Source: JBQTGK01 sp052400665
GTDB lineage: Bacteria; Bacteroidota; Bacteroidia; Bacteroidales; Marinifilaceae
DNA length: 64,000 nucleotides
NCBI GenBank assembly: GCA_052400665.1
Contig: JBQTGK010000013.1
Reading direction: 5' to 3' (one strand)
Positions 55,044 to 63,332 of the stretch are shown piece after piece (the first letter of the stretch is position 1; every line of letters starts with the position of its first letter). The notes beneath the pieces are model-generated. The model saw only the letters and a program-made list of their open reading frames with translations, was not told the origin of the DNA and did not search any database. The position numbers and the translations under genes were made by a program.

Positions 55044-55619
55044 TTAATCAGATATTATTAATCTTCCATTCTCAATCAGACAACCCTCTTTACATTGCAG
55101 AATATCTTTTGAGGTTGGGAAATAATTAAAAGGCAAGTTCCATTCAGGACACTTCAAGGAATATACAATTAAAATCGTATCTCCTACAACCAACTGATTA
55201 TAAATACTTTTACTGCAATTATATTTTGCACTTATACTTTTCCCTTCTACAATATATTTTATACTAATAGATTCCGAACTTTGAATGCTAGAATATCGCT
55301 TATACACAACAGCAACTTTAACAACTCCTCCATTCTCTTTAATCTCACTTATTGCAATATCATTTGATTTATTAAAAGAATAAAAGAATAAAGCCAACGA
55401 AATTACAATAGTCCAAAATATATTACTGTAATTAATTTTAAATAGCTTCAAAAATCTATTTAAAGAAATAGGGAAAGAAATAAAGGATATACCTAACAAT
55501 AACAATACATACCATTTATTATTACATGGAAATAATATTCTGTAATAAATTAGCATTATGGCAGATATAATTATTAAAAAAGCATAACATAACTTAAGTG
55601 TTAACGTTTTATTATTCAT
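55044..55619 (-). CDS. Small integral membrane protein, possible immunity protein
   Basis: 191 residues: three membrane helices (about 8-30, 36-57, 63-82) followed by a soluble domain of about 100 residues with DUF3592-like strands. I do not recognise a precise family. Its ATG overlaps the 3' end of the preceding toxin-like fragment by 8 bases, which indicates translational coupling. A membrane protein encoded directly after a toxin C-terminal module is the usual position and form of an immunity protein against a membrane or periplasmic toxin; this role is inferred from context only. Confidence 0.5.
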   Translation of the reverse strand: MNNKTLTLKLCYAFLIIISAIMLIYYRILFPCNNKWYVLLLLGISFISFPISLNRFLKLFKINYSNIFWTIVISLALFFYSFNKSNDIAISEIKENGGVVKVAVVYKRYSSIQSSESISIKYIVEGKSISAKYNCSKSIYNQLVVGDTILIVYSLKCPEWNLPFNYFPTSKDILQCKEGCLIENGRLIISD

Positions 55620-56589
55620 CTTTTATTATTTGCTTATTATACAATTGTAATTCATCGTCTGAAATATTAACTAGTATTCTACATTCTGCATCAGCAATAA
55701 CTTTGGTATATGTATCAATTACGATAACAGCCCCTTGATTTGAAGCAGGATGATATTTTAAAAAGTACTGTTTGCCTCCTACTATCTTATGATAATATTC
55801 AATTAAATCAGTAGCTTCTCCCATATAATTCTTAACGAAATCAAGTTTACTAATCGTTTTGCCACCATTTAGGGTCATAGTGCCACTAAACAGATTCTTC
55901 TGTACAACATCATCCATAGCCTTACTATATTGAGCTAATGAAGAACCTGATTTTTCCAAGTATATAAGCATACGATTCACATCCAATGAACCTTTAAATA
56001 AATCCTCAAGGCTTTTTGCTGCATTGTCATCAAGTTTAGAAAGTATATTACTTAGTCTCTCAAAGTTCTTCCAAGACAATTTGCTTATATCGAAGCTTGC
56101 ATTTACCAGTAAGTCATAAGCTCTGCTACCTGATTCTGTTGGCATTAAACGTTTCATCTCTTGAACCCATTTTACACCTCGACTACCTCCAATTTCATCA
56201 AAATTCTTAGTTAGGAAAAGTAAATCGGCTTGAACAGCCTGAGATAATTTAAGTTTATTAAAGAATCTAGTAAGTTTTGTCGCAGAGCTTCGTTGCGTTG
56301 CTCTATATAAATCACTAGAGTTATTGCCAAGGTACTTTTCAAATACTAATGGAATAAAACACTGAATTGAAAGTGAAATCAGACTATTCGCAATGGCATT
56401 TCTATTCTTAGATTCAATATTATCTATCAATTCTATTGTTGTATTTAATTCTATACCCTGTAAACATGCAGCCCATGCCTGCATATCATCTCCAACATAA
56501 ACAGTATTTCTTAATCCAGCCATCGTAACATCAAGTGTAAAATCTTTCCAATCAATGGAGGTTCCTAACAACTCTGCAACAGAATAATA
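55612..56589 (-). pseudogene. 5'-truncated C-terminal fragment of a larger (toxin-like) protein
   Basis: The open frame reads without an ATG from the repeat boundary at 56589 (YYSVAELLGTSIDWKDF...) to a stop at 55612, about 325 residues. In-frame starts are only a TTG at 56571 and an internal ATG at 56523, so a full-length start has been lost. Upstream the frame enters REP R2 and stops at a TAG supplied by the repeat (56596-56598). No catalytic family is recognisable; the C-terminal 80 residues (VGGKQYFLKYHPASNQGAVIVIDTYTKV...) look like a compact alpha/beta toxin domain. It is followed, with overlap, by a membrane protein gene. It resembles a displaced C-terminal module of a polymorphic toxin. 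Confidence 0.6.
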
Positions 56590-56690
56590 CCCCCGCTACC
56601 GCACGATTGCATCGTGTGCTTACTACTTTCTTAACAGTCTTCCTCTACCCCTAAATGGACTTAGTCGATTTCCACTTCATTCCAATCCCC
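56590..56690. repeat. 101-bp repeat, copy 1 (contains REP R2 at 56591-56618)
   Basis: CCCCGCTACCGCACGATTGC...ATCGTGTG is the REP palindrome, followed by 72 bases of common sequence ending CCAATCCCC. It appears identical to copy 2 at 57639-57739. Beyond it, 56682-56740 holds a second inverted pair (CCCCTGAAGGGGACT / AGTCCCTTTAGGGG). The CTACC variant supplies a TAG in the frame of the flanking gene fragment. Confidence 0.9.
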
Positions 56691-56813
56691 TGAAGGGGAC
56701 TTCTTCCAAACCGCACCAGTAAGTCCCTTTAGGGGTTTGGGGTAATAGGGATAAAATTTATAATTACCACACCTCTTAAAATTTACCTAAACAGTTAATA
56801 CTTAATTACTTAC

Positions 56814-56845
56814 CACACGATACAATCGTGCGAGAGCGAGGGGGG
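56814..56845 (+). repeat. REP palindrome R3
   Basis: CACACGATACAATCGTGCGAG with a G-rich tail, inverted relative to R2; together R2 and R3 bound a 250-bp non-coding segment. The immunity-like gene stop is 6 bases beyond it. Confidence 0.85.
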
Positions 56846-56850
56846 AAATA

Positions 56851-57324
56851 TCATTTCGAAACACTAATTCCTTTCTTTTGCAAATATCTTTGAACCTTTT
56901 CAGGAAGTACTTCAATTTTCATATATGTGACAAATTGCTGAGAGCTACTGTAATAAATATTCATCATGGTTTTATCTCCTTCTTTATAAATTTCCATCTC
57001 ACCACATTCACTCTCAAAACTTTCCCCTTCTTCAAAATCTTCTGCATCAATTTCAAAATAATATTTACCACTTTGCTTTAAACTGTCAATATTGAATAAT
57101 TTACAAGTGTTATTAAATCCATAATTCAAAGTATCTATTTCGACTACCTTGTTCGGATTATTCTCATACACCCAATAAACCAATAATTGTTTCCCTTTAT
57201 AATAATGATAAATAGATGGTTCATCAATATTTTGGAACAAACTCCCTTCTAATTCAGCATTTTGACCAACCAAATTAGAACTTAATGACAATATCATTAA
57301 TCCCAGTACAATTTTTAACTTCAT
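56851..57324 (-). CDS. Exported small protein, possible immunity to the GH19-like toxin
   Basis: 157 residues with a signal peptide (1-20, ending LVGQ) and an acidic mature part that includes EDFEEGESFESECGEMEIY. No family is recognised. It begins 3 bases after the stop of the GH19-like fragment on the same strand, the position of an immunity gene. A periplasmic location would suit protection against a cell-wall-cleaving GH19/lysozyme-like domain. It is intact, unlike the fragment before it, as expected if selection keeps orphan immunity genes. The role is inferred. Confidence 0.5.
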   Translation of the reverse strand: MKLKIVLGLMILSLSSNLVGQNAELEGSLFQNIDEPSIYHYYKGKQLLVYWVYENNPNKVVEIDTLNYGFNNTCKLFNIDSLKQSGKYYFEIDAEDFEEGESFESECGEMEIYKEGDKTMMNIYYSSSQQFVTYMKIEVLPEKVQRYLQKKGISVSK

Positions 57325-57326
57325 AA

Positions 57327-57638
57327 CTATTTAATTTCTTTTTGCAATTTATTGAAAATATTTTCTCTTTTTTCCCATTCCAAACCTTTAGAATTAATTT
57401 TGAGTGTCACCTTTCGTACACTGCCTTTATCTGCAATTTTGTTAATATTGTTAGTTTTCCAAAACCACATCGCAGATAACACAAATAAATCTTTGTTTTC
57501 ATCAATTAGCTTAGGGTTAGCGACAACATCCTTATAACTTTCTTTATAATTATCCTTCAACCATTTATCAAAAACCACATAGTTTTTCTTCCATGTTAAT
57601 TGAATTGCTCCATGTCCTCTATATTTATATCCATCTTC
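57327..57638 (-). pseudogene. 5'-truncated GH19 (chitinase/endolysin-like) domain fragment
   Basis: The frame reads from the repeat boundary (DGYKYRGHGAIQLTWKKNYVVFDKW..., 57638) to 57327, about 104 residues. The conserved GH19 segment YRGHGAIQLTWKKNY is visible, followed by FVLSAMWFWKTNNINKIAD, typical of the end of GH19 domains in Bacteroidota toxins and endolysin-like proteins. The catalytic Glu pair of GH19 lies N-terminal of this segment and is lost, so the fragment cannot be active. No ATG precedes it; a GTG at 57578 is the first start codon. REP R4 truncates it, with the same in-frame TAG-CGG-GGG junction as the other fragment. An exported immunity-like gene follows after 2 bases. Confidence 0.72.
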
Positions 57639-57739
57639 CCCCCGCTACCGCACGATTGCATCGTGTGCTTACTACTTTCTTAACAGTCTTCCTCTACCCC
57701 TAAATGGACTTAGTCGATTTCCACTTCATTCCAATCCCC
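57639..57739. repeat. 101-bp repeat, copy 2 (contains REP R4)
   Basis: It appears identical over its whole length to 56590-56690. It begins with the REP palindrome that cuts the GH19 fragment and runs into REP R5 at 57738. Confidence 0.9.
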
Positions 57740-57767
57740 CCGCTGCCGCACGAATCCTTTCGTGTGG
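57738..57767 (-). repeat. REP palindrome R5
   Basis: CCGCACGAATCCTTTCGTGTGG: stem CACGAA/TTCGTG with both sides changed relative to other copies, so the pairing is conserved. The following GTTACTACATCACGATAATT repeats the 3' end of the RAYT gene, so R5 is a solo right end of the same element. Confidence 0.85.
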
Positions 57768-57787
57768 TTACTACATCACGATAATTA

Positions 57788-57816
57788 CCCCGCTGCCGCA
57801 CGATTTTATCGTGTGG
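57788..57816 (-). repeat. REP palindrome R6, at the 3' end of the RAYT gene
   Basis: CCGCACGATTTTATCGTGTGG; 3 bases from the RAYT stop codon. It is inverted relative to R7 on the other side of the gene. Confidence 0.88.
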
Positions 57817-57819
57817 TTA

Positions 57820-58374
57820 CTACATCACCACAATAACGTCATCCAAAATTCCTTTATCTCCCCTATAATCTCTTGCACTACTATATACATAATCTTCAGG
57901 ATAAGAGACCAAACCCTCTTCAACTGGATTGTTATGTATGTAATTTATTTTTTCATCGAATACTTTATTGCTCCACAACTCGATGGGTTTATTATCGTGT
58001 CTCCAAAATTGATACTTCTTTACATTAGAAGATTTTGCCCCCGCTTTTAGGAATTGCTCTAATAACCACTCTTTCCTACTTTCCCTATTGTTATTTTTTA
58101 TTGCTGCCACTATCGCCTTGCTGGTAAATCGCTTAAAATCTCCTAAAAGCAATTCTGGCTTTTGACCATCTGCACTTCTAAAAATTAAATAAACATGATT
58201 AGTCATGATACACCAAGCAAAAATATCCATCCCCTTATGCTCTTGACAATAATGCAAGCTGTCAATTATTATGTCTTTGTATTCACTTCTGGTAAATACA
58301 TCAAGCCATTCTACTACAGCAAAGCTTACAAAGTAAACTCCCTCGGGATTATGGCATTTATAATTACGACTCAT
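57820..58374 (-). CDS. REP-associated Y1 transposase (RAYT), HUH motif altered
   Basis: 184 residues, the normal length for the IS200/IS605-like Y1_Tnp RAYT group. WCIMTNHVYLIFRS at 54-67 is the HUH region, and Y145 in NYIHNNPVEEGLV is the nucleophilic tyrosine. The expected NHVHLI reads NHVYLI here: H60 remains but the second metal-binding His is Tyr (Y62), a single C-to-T change. That should weaken or abolish divalent-metal binding, so the protein may be inactive while its REPs persist. RAYTs bind and cleave REP DNA as single strands. REP R6 and R7 flank it closely. Confidence 0.87.
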   Translation of the reverse strand: MSRNYKCHNPEGVYFVSFAVVEWLDVFTRSEYKDIIIDSLHYCQEHKGMDIFAWCIMTNHVYLIFRSADGQKPELLLGDFKRFTSKAIVAAIKNNNRESRKEWLLEQFLKAGAKSSNVKKYQFWRHDNKPIELWSNKVFDEKINYIHNNPVEEGLVSYPEDYVYSSARDYRGDKGILDDVIVVM

Positions 58375-58423
58375 ATTAGTAAGAATAGCAATAACTTATT
58401 AGAAACTTTACTTATTTTATTAC

Positions 58424-58452
58424 CACACGATACAATCGTGCGGCAGCGGGGG
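58424..58452 (+). repeat. REP palindrome R7, 5' of the RAYT gene
   Basis: CACACGATACAATCGTGCGGC with a G-rich tail, 49 bases upstream of the RAYT ATG. Confidence 0.88.
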
Positions 58453-58611
58453 AATCCGATGAATCTCATGTCCAGACTTAAAGAACAACCAACGCATCTG
58501 GAAAATCGAGAAACTCCCCTTTTACAAACCAACATACCGCGCGTTTCAGGCTTTTAACCCGATTGCTATTTCGCTGTAGTTTATGATGCACTTAGGGTTT
58601 TAGTAATTTTG

Positions 58612-60891
58612 CTAATACTGTACTTTTTTCTTCATAAGCTCACTTAAACTAACAGCAAAAGGTCTTGCTGATTGATTTCCTGTTTTAAATTTTTCAAACT
58701 TTTTGAAATCCCATTCCAAGCCTTTAAATTCCTCATTAACTTGGTCGTCAATTTCAACAGTTAAATAAAATGGTTTCATTTCTTTTTTAGGATCTTTAGG
58801 GTATTCATTTTGAATTAAAAAGTCTCCTGATTTAACTTTTAAGCCTTTTCCTGTTATTCTTAATAATTCTCCTGAATGCTTATCGCCATACGTATGCAGT
58901 AACAAATATCTTGCATTAACTACATCCTTATCTAAAAGCAATGCACCATTATCTTCTCCTGATCTAAAATTATATAGGCCCTTACTTTTACACCATTCTA
59001 AATGTTCTTTCGATTTATAAAACCCAACTAAAACTGTTGTTTCCTCAGGTATCAGACCTCTTTCATCCCCATAAGGTTCTGGCAGTAAATCTTCTAATTT
59101 ATCGGGTTTCCCTTTATGAATATCATAAACACGATAAGACATATTCTCCCACTGCGATGCTCTATTTAGAAAATGAGAAATAATCTCATTAATAAATTCT
59201 TTTAAATTATTAGTTCCATCATCCCCTCTTGTGGGTCGAATTGGAAAAGCTCCCAATCCCGGAATAATTTCATGAAATCCCTCCTGTCTCACTACTTGAT
59301 TTCCCGGATATAAAACATAAGCACCACCGGTTCTACGAATTGCATCTTTATAAGCATGCATCTTCAACAAATCGGCATTCTTGTATTTTCCTTCGCGTTG
59401 ATCCATCTTCTCCTCATTCAGATCAACATCTTCGGTAAAACTTTTTTGTAAGTTCTCCACTTTGTACTTCGCATCGAAATGAATGTGTGTAATTAATTCT
59501 TCTTGCTCTGCGACTTCTTCTGAAATGCCATTGGGCCAAATAGACAAAGTATAATCAGGACGCAAAGTTCGGGTCCAACTTCCCGAATCGGGATAGGTCT
59601 TCCGCCCCGAGAATGATCTATTGAATGAAAATTTAATATGCAGTTTCCGAATGCCAGAATCATATACTCCACTCAAAGCAATATTTTTCCCTTGTTTTAA
59701 TGATAGGCTCAGATTATCATTTGACGGTTGAATTAATTTTTCTATTTGTTTAGGTTCTATTCTAAATAACTCACTAACCAAATCTAACAATTTAAAAAAC
59801 AACCAATATTCATATAGTGTTGCCACATCTCGTTTGCCTCCCTCATATACATCTTCTCCACCCTCCCAAATCAATTTAGCAGCCAAATCAAACATGATCC
59901 ATGCACGTAACACCTCACGATAACCTTCTTTCCTTTGTAGAACAGGACTATTTAAATTGAGAGTTGTGGGACGAGATACTTTTTTAAAAACAGAATGATT
60001 AATAAAGCAGTCCAATTGATCTACCAAAACTTTAGCTTCCAATTGAGCTTTTCCCTTTGCTATCAATTCAAAAGATGAACAGAAAGAGTGAAACTCTTTC
60101 AAAACGTGCTTTATAAATCGATTCTCAGGCGTATCAACTGTTTCTATTTTTTTCGATGATTGTATTTTAGAAGGTATCGTATGCAATCCCAGTTTATGCA
60201 GTGGATGATTATCAGGTAATCTTGATCTGTTCGAATTCCCTGCAATTTGCCTTATTCCAGAATTTCTAATTCTCTTTACTCTTCGTATGTCTATTTGTTC
60301 AACTTCTTCTTCCCACTCCGTAACTGGAGAAGAAATGATTTTATTCACAGCATTATTAAATTCATCTGAATAAATTAATGAGCGCACAAAGGCAAAGCGT
60401 TGATATGCAGTCTTATTGTCATTTTCAAAATCGGAAGAGAAAGACTGATTTACAGGGGAATTGCATTGCATGATTAGCTCAGTACATTTCTCTGTTATTT
60501 CCTCTAACATGAATCGATAATCGGAACGATAATCCGCTTTAACCGATCTTACCTCAAGCGCAATTGTATCAATAAGCTCTTTCGACTCACTCTCAATAAT
60601 AGTAAGTTGTAATGTTCCTACATAAATTTTTGGCGTTATTCTTCCTGAATTTTTTCCTCTTCTTGATGGACGAACAATACCAGCAATTTCTTCTAACTCA
60701 TAATTCTCATTAGAAAAATAATACTCATAGGAATAACCTTCCATTAGTTGATACGGAGATTCTCCATTTGCAATCGCATCAGCAAATTCAACTTCTTGCA
60801 GTGAATCTTCTCTCTTCGATTCAGAATAGATTTGAAGTTTTACATCACTCCTAACTTTCGACGAAATTTCGATATATTTTTCTTCAGACAT
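58612..60891 (-). CDS. McrC-like DUF2357 / PD-(D/E)XK nuclease subunit
   Basis: 759 residues. The N-terminal half is the beta-rich DUF2357 region (YSYEYYFSNENYELEEIAGIVRPSRRGKNSG, then RFAFVRSLIYSD and the helical NRFIKHVLKEFHSFC). The nuclease core follows: RPDYTLSIWP (about 442-451; Asp ligand) and HIHFDAKYKVEN (about 468-479; D-x-K). The C-terminal third is an extra beta domain with no recognised motif. DUF2357 nucleases are the McrC partners of McrB-like AAA+ GTPases and cut modified or foreign DNA. The gene starts 11 bases after the motor gene's stop, so the pair is an operon. Confidence 0.82.
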   Translation of the reverse strand: MSEEKYIEISSKVRSDVKLQIYSESKREDSLQEVEFADAIANGESPYQLMEGYSYEYYFSNENYELEEIAGIVRPSRRGKNSGRITPKIYVGTLQLTIIESESKELIDTIALEVRSVKADYRSDYRFMLEEITEKCTELIMQCNSPVNQSFSSDFENDNKTAYQRFAFVRSLIYSDEFNNAVNKIISSPVTEWEEEVEQIDIRRVKRIRNSGIRQIAGNSNRSRLPDNHPLHKLGLHTIPSKIQSSKKIETVDTPENRFIKHVLKEFHSFCSSFELIAKGKAQLEAKVLVDQLDCFINHSVFKKVSRPTTLNLNSPVLQRKEGYREVLRAWIMFDLAAKLIWEGGEDVYEGGKRDVATLYEYWLFFKLLDLVSELFRIEPKQIEKLIQPSNDNLSLSLKQGKNIALSGVYDSGIRKLHIKFSFNRSFSGRKTYPDSGSWTRTLRPDYTLSIWPNGISEEVAEQEELITHIHFDAKYKVENLQKSFTEDVDLNEEKMDQREGKYKNADLLKMHAYKDAIRRTGGAYVLYPGNQVVRQEGFHEIIPGLGAFPIRPTRGDDGTNNLKEFINEIISHFLNRASQWENMSYRVYDIHKGKPDKLEDLLPEPYGDERGLIPEETTVLVGFYKSKEHLEWCKSKGLYNFRSGEDNGALLLDKDVVNARYLLLHTYGDKHSGELLRITGKGLKVKSGDFLIQNEYPKDPKKEMKPFYLTVEIDDQVNEEFKGLEWDFKKFEKFKTGNQSARPFAVSLSELMKKKVQY

Positions 60892-60902
60892 ATAGAAATC
60901 AA

Positions 60903-63200
60903 TTAAGCTTCAGCATAACTAGCAAAACCATTATCAATTGCTCCTTTATACATTCTGCAAATTTTTTCTAAAGACAAAGGGTACTTTACTTCTTCGTTAA
61001 ATTTCAAATCGGATTTAGGATCAAGGTACTTTTCTACATCAGCTCCCTCTTGAACACAAAAGGATGCAAGTACATGCAGAACATCTTCAAGTTTACGCCT
61101 AGAACCATGTACTTTAGGCAATAGTTTTTGCATTATTGCAATATCAATTATCTCCTTTTGCTCTAAATTATAGGTTTCAGAACTTAATTGATTGAATAGT
61201 CGATGGATTTCTCCTGCTGTTCTGTAGCCAAACTCAGCACCCGATTTTTTCAACTCAGTAAAGAATCGTATCAATTCTTTGTTTAATTCTTCATTTGGTT
61301 TAACATCAAACTCTTTTTGAGAAAGCTTTACAAAACTTTCAGCCATAACTGCCCCAGCACCTTCTAGTTTTTCTAAATTGATTTTTTGTGGAGCTTTTAA
61401 GTAAGCTGTGATATCATCCGTATCTATTCTAAATTCAATAGCATTGGCTCTGTCCAATACTTTAGGACTAAACATATAGGTGGTTTCGTCAATATTTACG
61501 GTACCTACAATGAATAAATTCTTGGGTAATTTAATTTCATGAGGTATGATTTTCCCTTCATTATCTCTTTTACCTTCTTTGTCGGGATGCAAAGGAATCG
61601 AATCATCAGACTCCATAGCACTTAAGAAATCGGCGAAATAACGTTCAACATGACTCAGATTCATTTCATCCAAGATCAAAAAGAAGGGTTTGTTCGGATG
61701 TTTTTTTGCATTCAATAATAAATCAAGAACCCCATTTTCAGGTTTCACGTAGTTATTAGAATCTAATGCGTTGGGGTAACCTAGCAATGGCTCCCGGTTA
61801 GTCCAATCGGCACCAACAGGGACAATACAATATTGTTCTTTATTCTCGCAAATCCATTGTGCAAAACTCTGTGCCAACTTGGTTTTTCCTGAACCCGATA
61901 AACCACTCAATAAAACAAAAGGCTTGGTACAAAGAGATGAAACGTAGCGAGAGATAAGCTTATCCGAAAACATTAAGCCTGCAGCTACTGATACTTCTTT
62001 AAATGATTTGAATGAAAAAGCAACTACATTATTCTTCTTGTGTGTTATTTTATTATTAGTTTTTTGAATTACACTCTTGTAGAATGAGATTATAGTATTT
62101 AGATCATCATTAATAGTATCTGGAATTAATTCTTTATCTAAATCATATGTCTTGAATACAAAAGAATTCAGATAACGTTTAGGTATAGGCAATTTATTTT
62201 TTATGAAAAAATTTAAAATTGGTATACTTCTAGCTTCTGAAGGCCAAAGTAAATTTGGCTTGTTTTCTTCACTTACTCCGTATGCAAGAACTAAAGTATT
62301 TGCTTCTTTGATATATAAATAAACAGGATATATGCCTTCACTTGTTTTTTGATCTTTCCCTAAAAATGATATCCATGGGATTTGGGCTTTTGCACCTTGT
62401 CCAAAACTAACCTTAACTTTTAATCCGTTGTAATCACTTTTAAAATGTTTTGTTTTTAAGTTATCTGTTTCTGCTTGCTCCAAAAATGCAATTAACTGTT
62501 CAGAGTATTTTAAGTGATCATTCATTTTCTGTTTACTGTTATTTTGATTCCATTCCCAAGCACGATATGACAATTCATAAAAAGGGATACTTACCTTAGT
62601 TTTTATTTTATTAAGTAACCTGATATATTCTGTGTATGTGTTAAAATTAGGATTTATACCCAGTACTTCTTCTATGTATGGTTTTGTAGGGCCATTTATT
62701 GGAAGGTATCGTTCTGGGTTGACATTGAATAATGCCTCAGTAAGTTTGGTTTTTGCAACATTTTTAATATTTAAAACATCATCAAATAGCTCATCGCTAA
62801 TTTGATCATTAATTGCAGCGAAAAATAACGCCCACAATCTCTGAATCTCATTATTTGTTCTAATATGTTTATATGGGAATAGCCAAACACTTTGAGCATT
62901 TGCAGAAGGAATACCAGCTTCACCTAATGGTATTGAAACATCTAGATATTTAGCAATTTTTTGTAAGTAACTCAATCGTTTATCAGGACCATATTTATAT
63001 ATGTAACAAAAAAAGGTAAAGGGGTCAATCTCCAATAAGTCAGTTTTTTCACCTTTAACATTTTCATCATTTAAGGGAGTTATGCCAACTTTTTTTAATA
63101 TTTCAATTAACCCTTCTTGATCATTTTCTTTATCAACAAGGTATTCAACCAATTCTTTATGTGTTTGAACCCAGCTAAATTTCTTCTGATCTTGTGTCAT
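60903..63200 (-). CDS. McrB-like AAA+ motor with DUF3578 domain
   Basis: 765 residues. Residues 1-215 form an all-helical N-terminal domain of unknown type; about 225-385 match the DUF3578 (MrcB N-terminal) pattern (VSFGQGAKAQIPWISFLG ... GIYPVYLYIKEANTLVLAYGVSEENKP). The AAA+ module (about 405-660) has Walker A GLSGSGKT (433-440), Walker B FFLILDEMNLSHVERYF, and the McrB-type segment GTVNIDETTYMFSPKVLDRANAIEF, equivalent to the NTADRS region in E. coli McrB. It should hydrolyse GTP or ATP and drive DNA translocation for the McrC-like nuclease. DUF3578 may read a modified base. The ATG at 63200 opens the frame; a degraded HNH/XRE gene lies upstream. Confidence 0.85.
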   Translation of the reverse strand: MTQDQKKFSWVQTHKELVEYLVDKENDQEGLIEILKKVGITPLNDENVKGEKTDLLEIDPFTFFCYIYKYGPDKRLSYLQKIAKYLDVSIPLGEAGIPSANAQSVWLFPYKHIRTNNEIQRLWALFFAAINDQISDELFDDVLNIKNVAKTKLTEALFNVNPERYLPINGPTKPYIEEVLGINPNFNTYTEYIRLLNKIKTKVSIPFYELSYRAWEWNQNNSKQKMNDHLKYSEQLIAFLEQAETDNLKTKHFKSDYNGLKVKVSFGQGAKAQIPWISFLGKDQKTSEGIYPVYLYIKEANTLVLAYGVSEENKPNLLWPSEARSIPILNFFIKNKLPIPKRYLNSFVFKTYDLDKELIPDTINDDLNTIISFYKSVIQKTNNKITHKKNNVVAFSFKSFKEVSVAAGLMFSDKLISRYVSSLCTKPFVLLSGLSGSGKTKLAQSFAQWICENKEQYCIVPVGADWTNREPLLGYPNALDSNNYVKPENGVLDLLLNAKKHPNKPFFLILDEMNLSHVERYFADFLSAMESDDSIPLHPDKEGKRDNEGKIIPHEIKLPKNLFIVGTVNIDETTYMFSPKVLDRANAIEFRIDTDDITAYLKAPQKINLEKLEGAGAVMAESFVKLSQKEFDVKPNEELNKELIRFFTELKKSGAEFGYRTAGEIHRLFNQLSSETYNLEQKEIIDIAIMQKLLPKVHGSRRKLEDVLHVLASFCVQEGADVEKYLDPKSDLKFNEEVKYPLSLEKICRMYKGAIDNGFASYAEA

Positions 63201-63332
63201 GAGTTTTTTTTGATTTTATTCTACTACGCTAAGAACGCATGCTCTTTATTAAACTGTTTAGTTTCTCAAATCCTAACTTTCTTATTATTTCACTGTACTT
63301 AATCATTCTTACCTCTCAAAAATATCAGAATT

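Larger units (their letters stand above)
57788..58452 (-). mobile_element. REP-bounded RAYT unit
   Basis: The RAYT gene is enclosed by oppositely oriented REP palindromes R6 and R7, the arrangement typical of REP-associated transposases. Further copies R1-R5 and R8 surround it within 9 kb. Confidence 0.78.

Noticed and set aside
54999..58452. Regularly spaced palindromic repeats that might suggest a CRISPR array
   Set aside because: Spacing is irregular (tens to thousands of bases), orientation alternates, genes lie between the copies, and the repeats form REP hairpins beside a RAYT.
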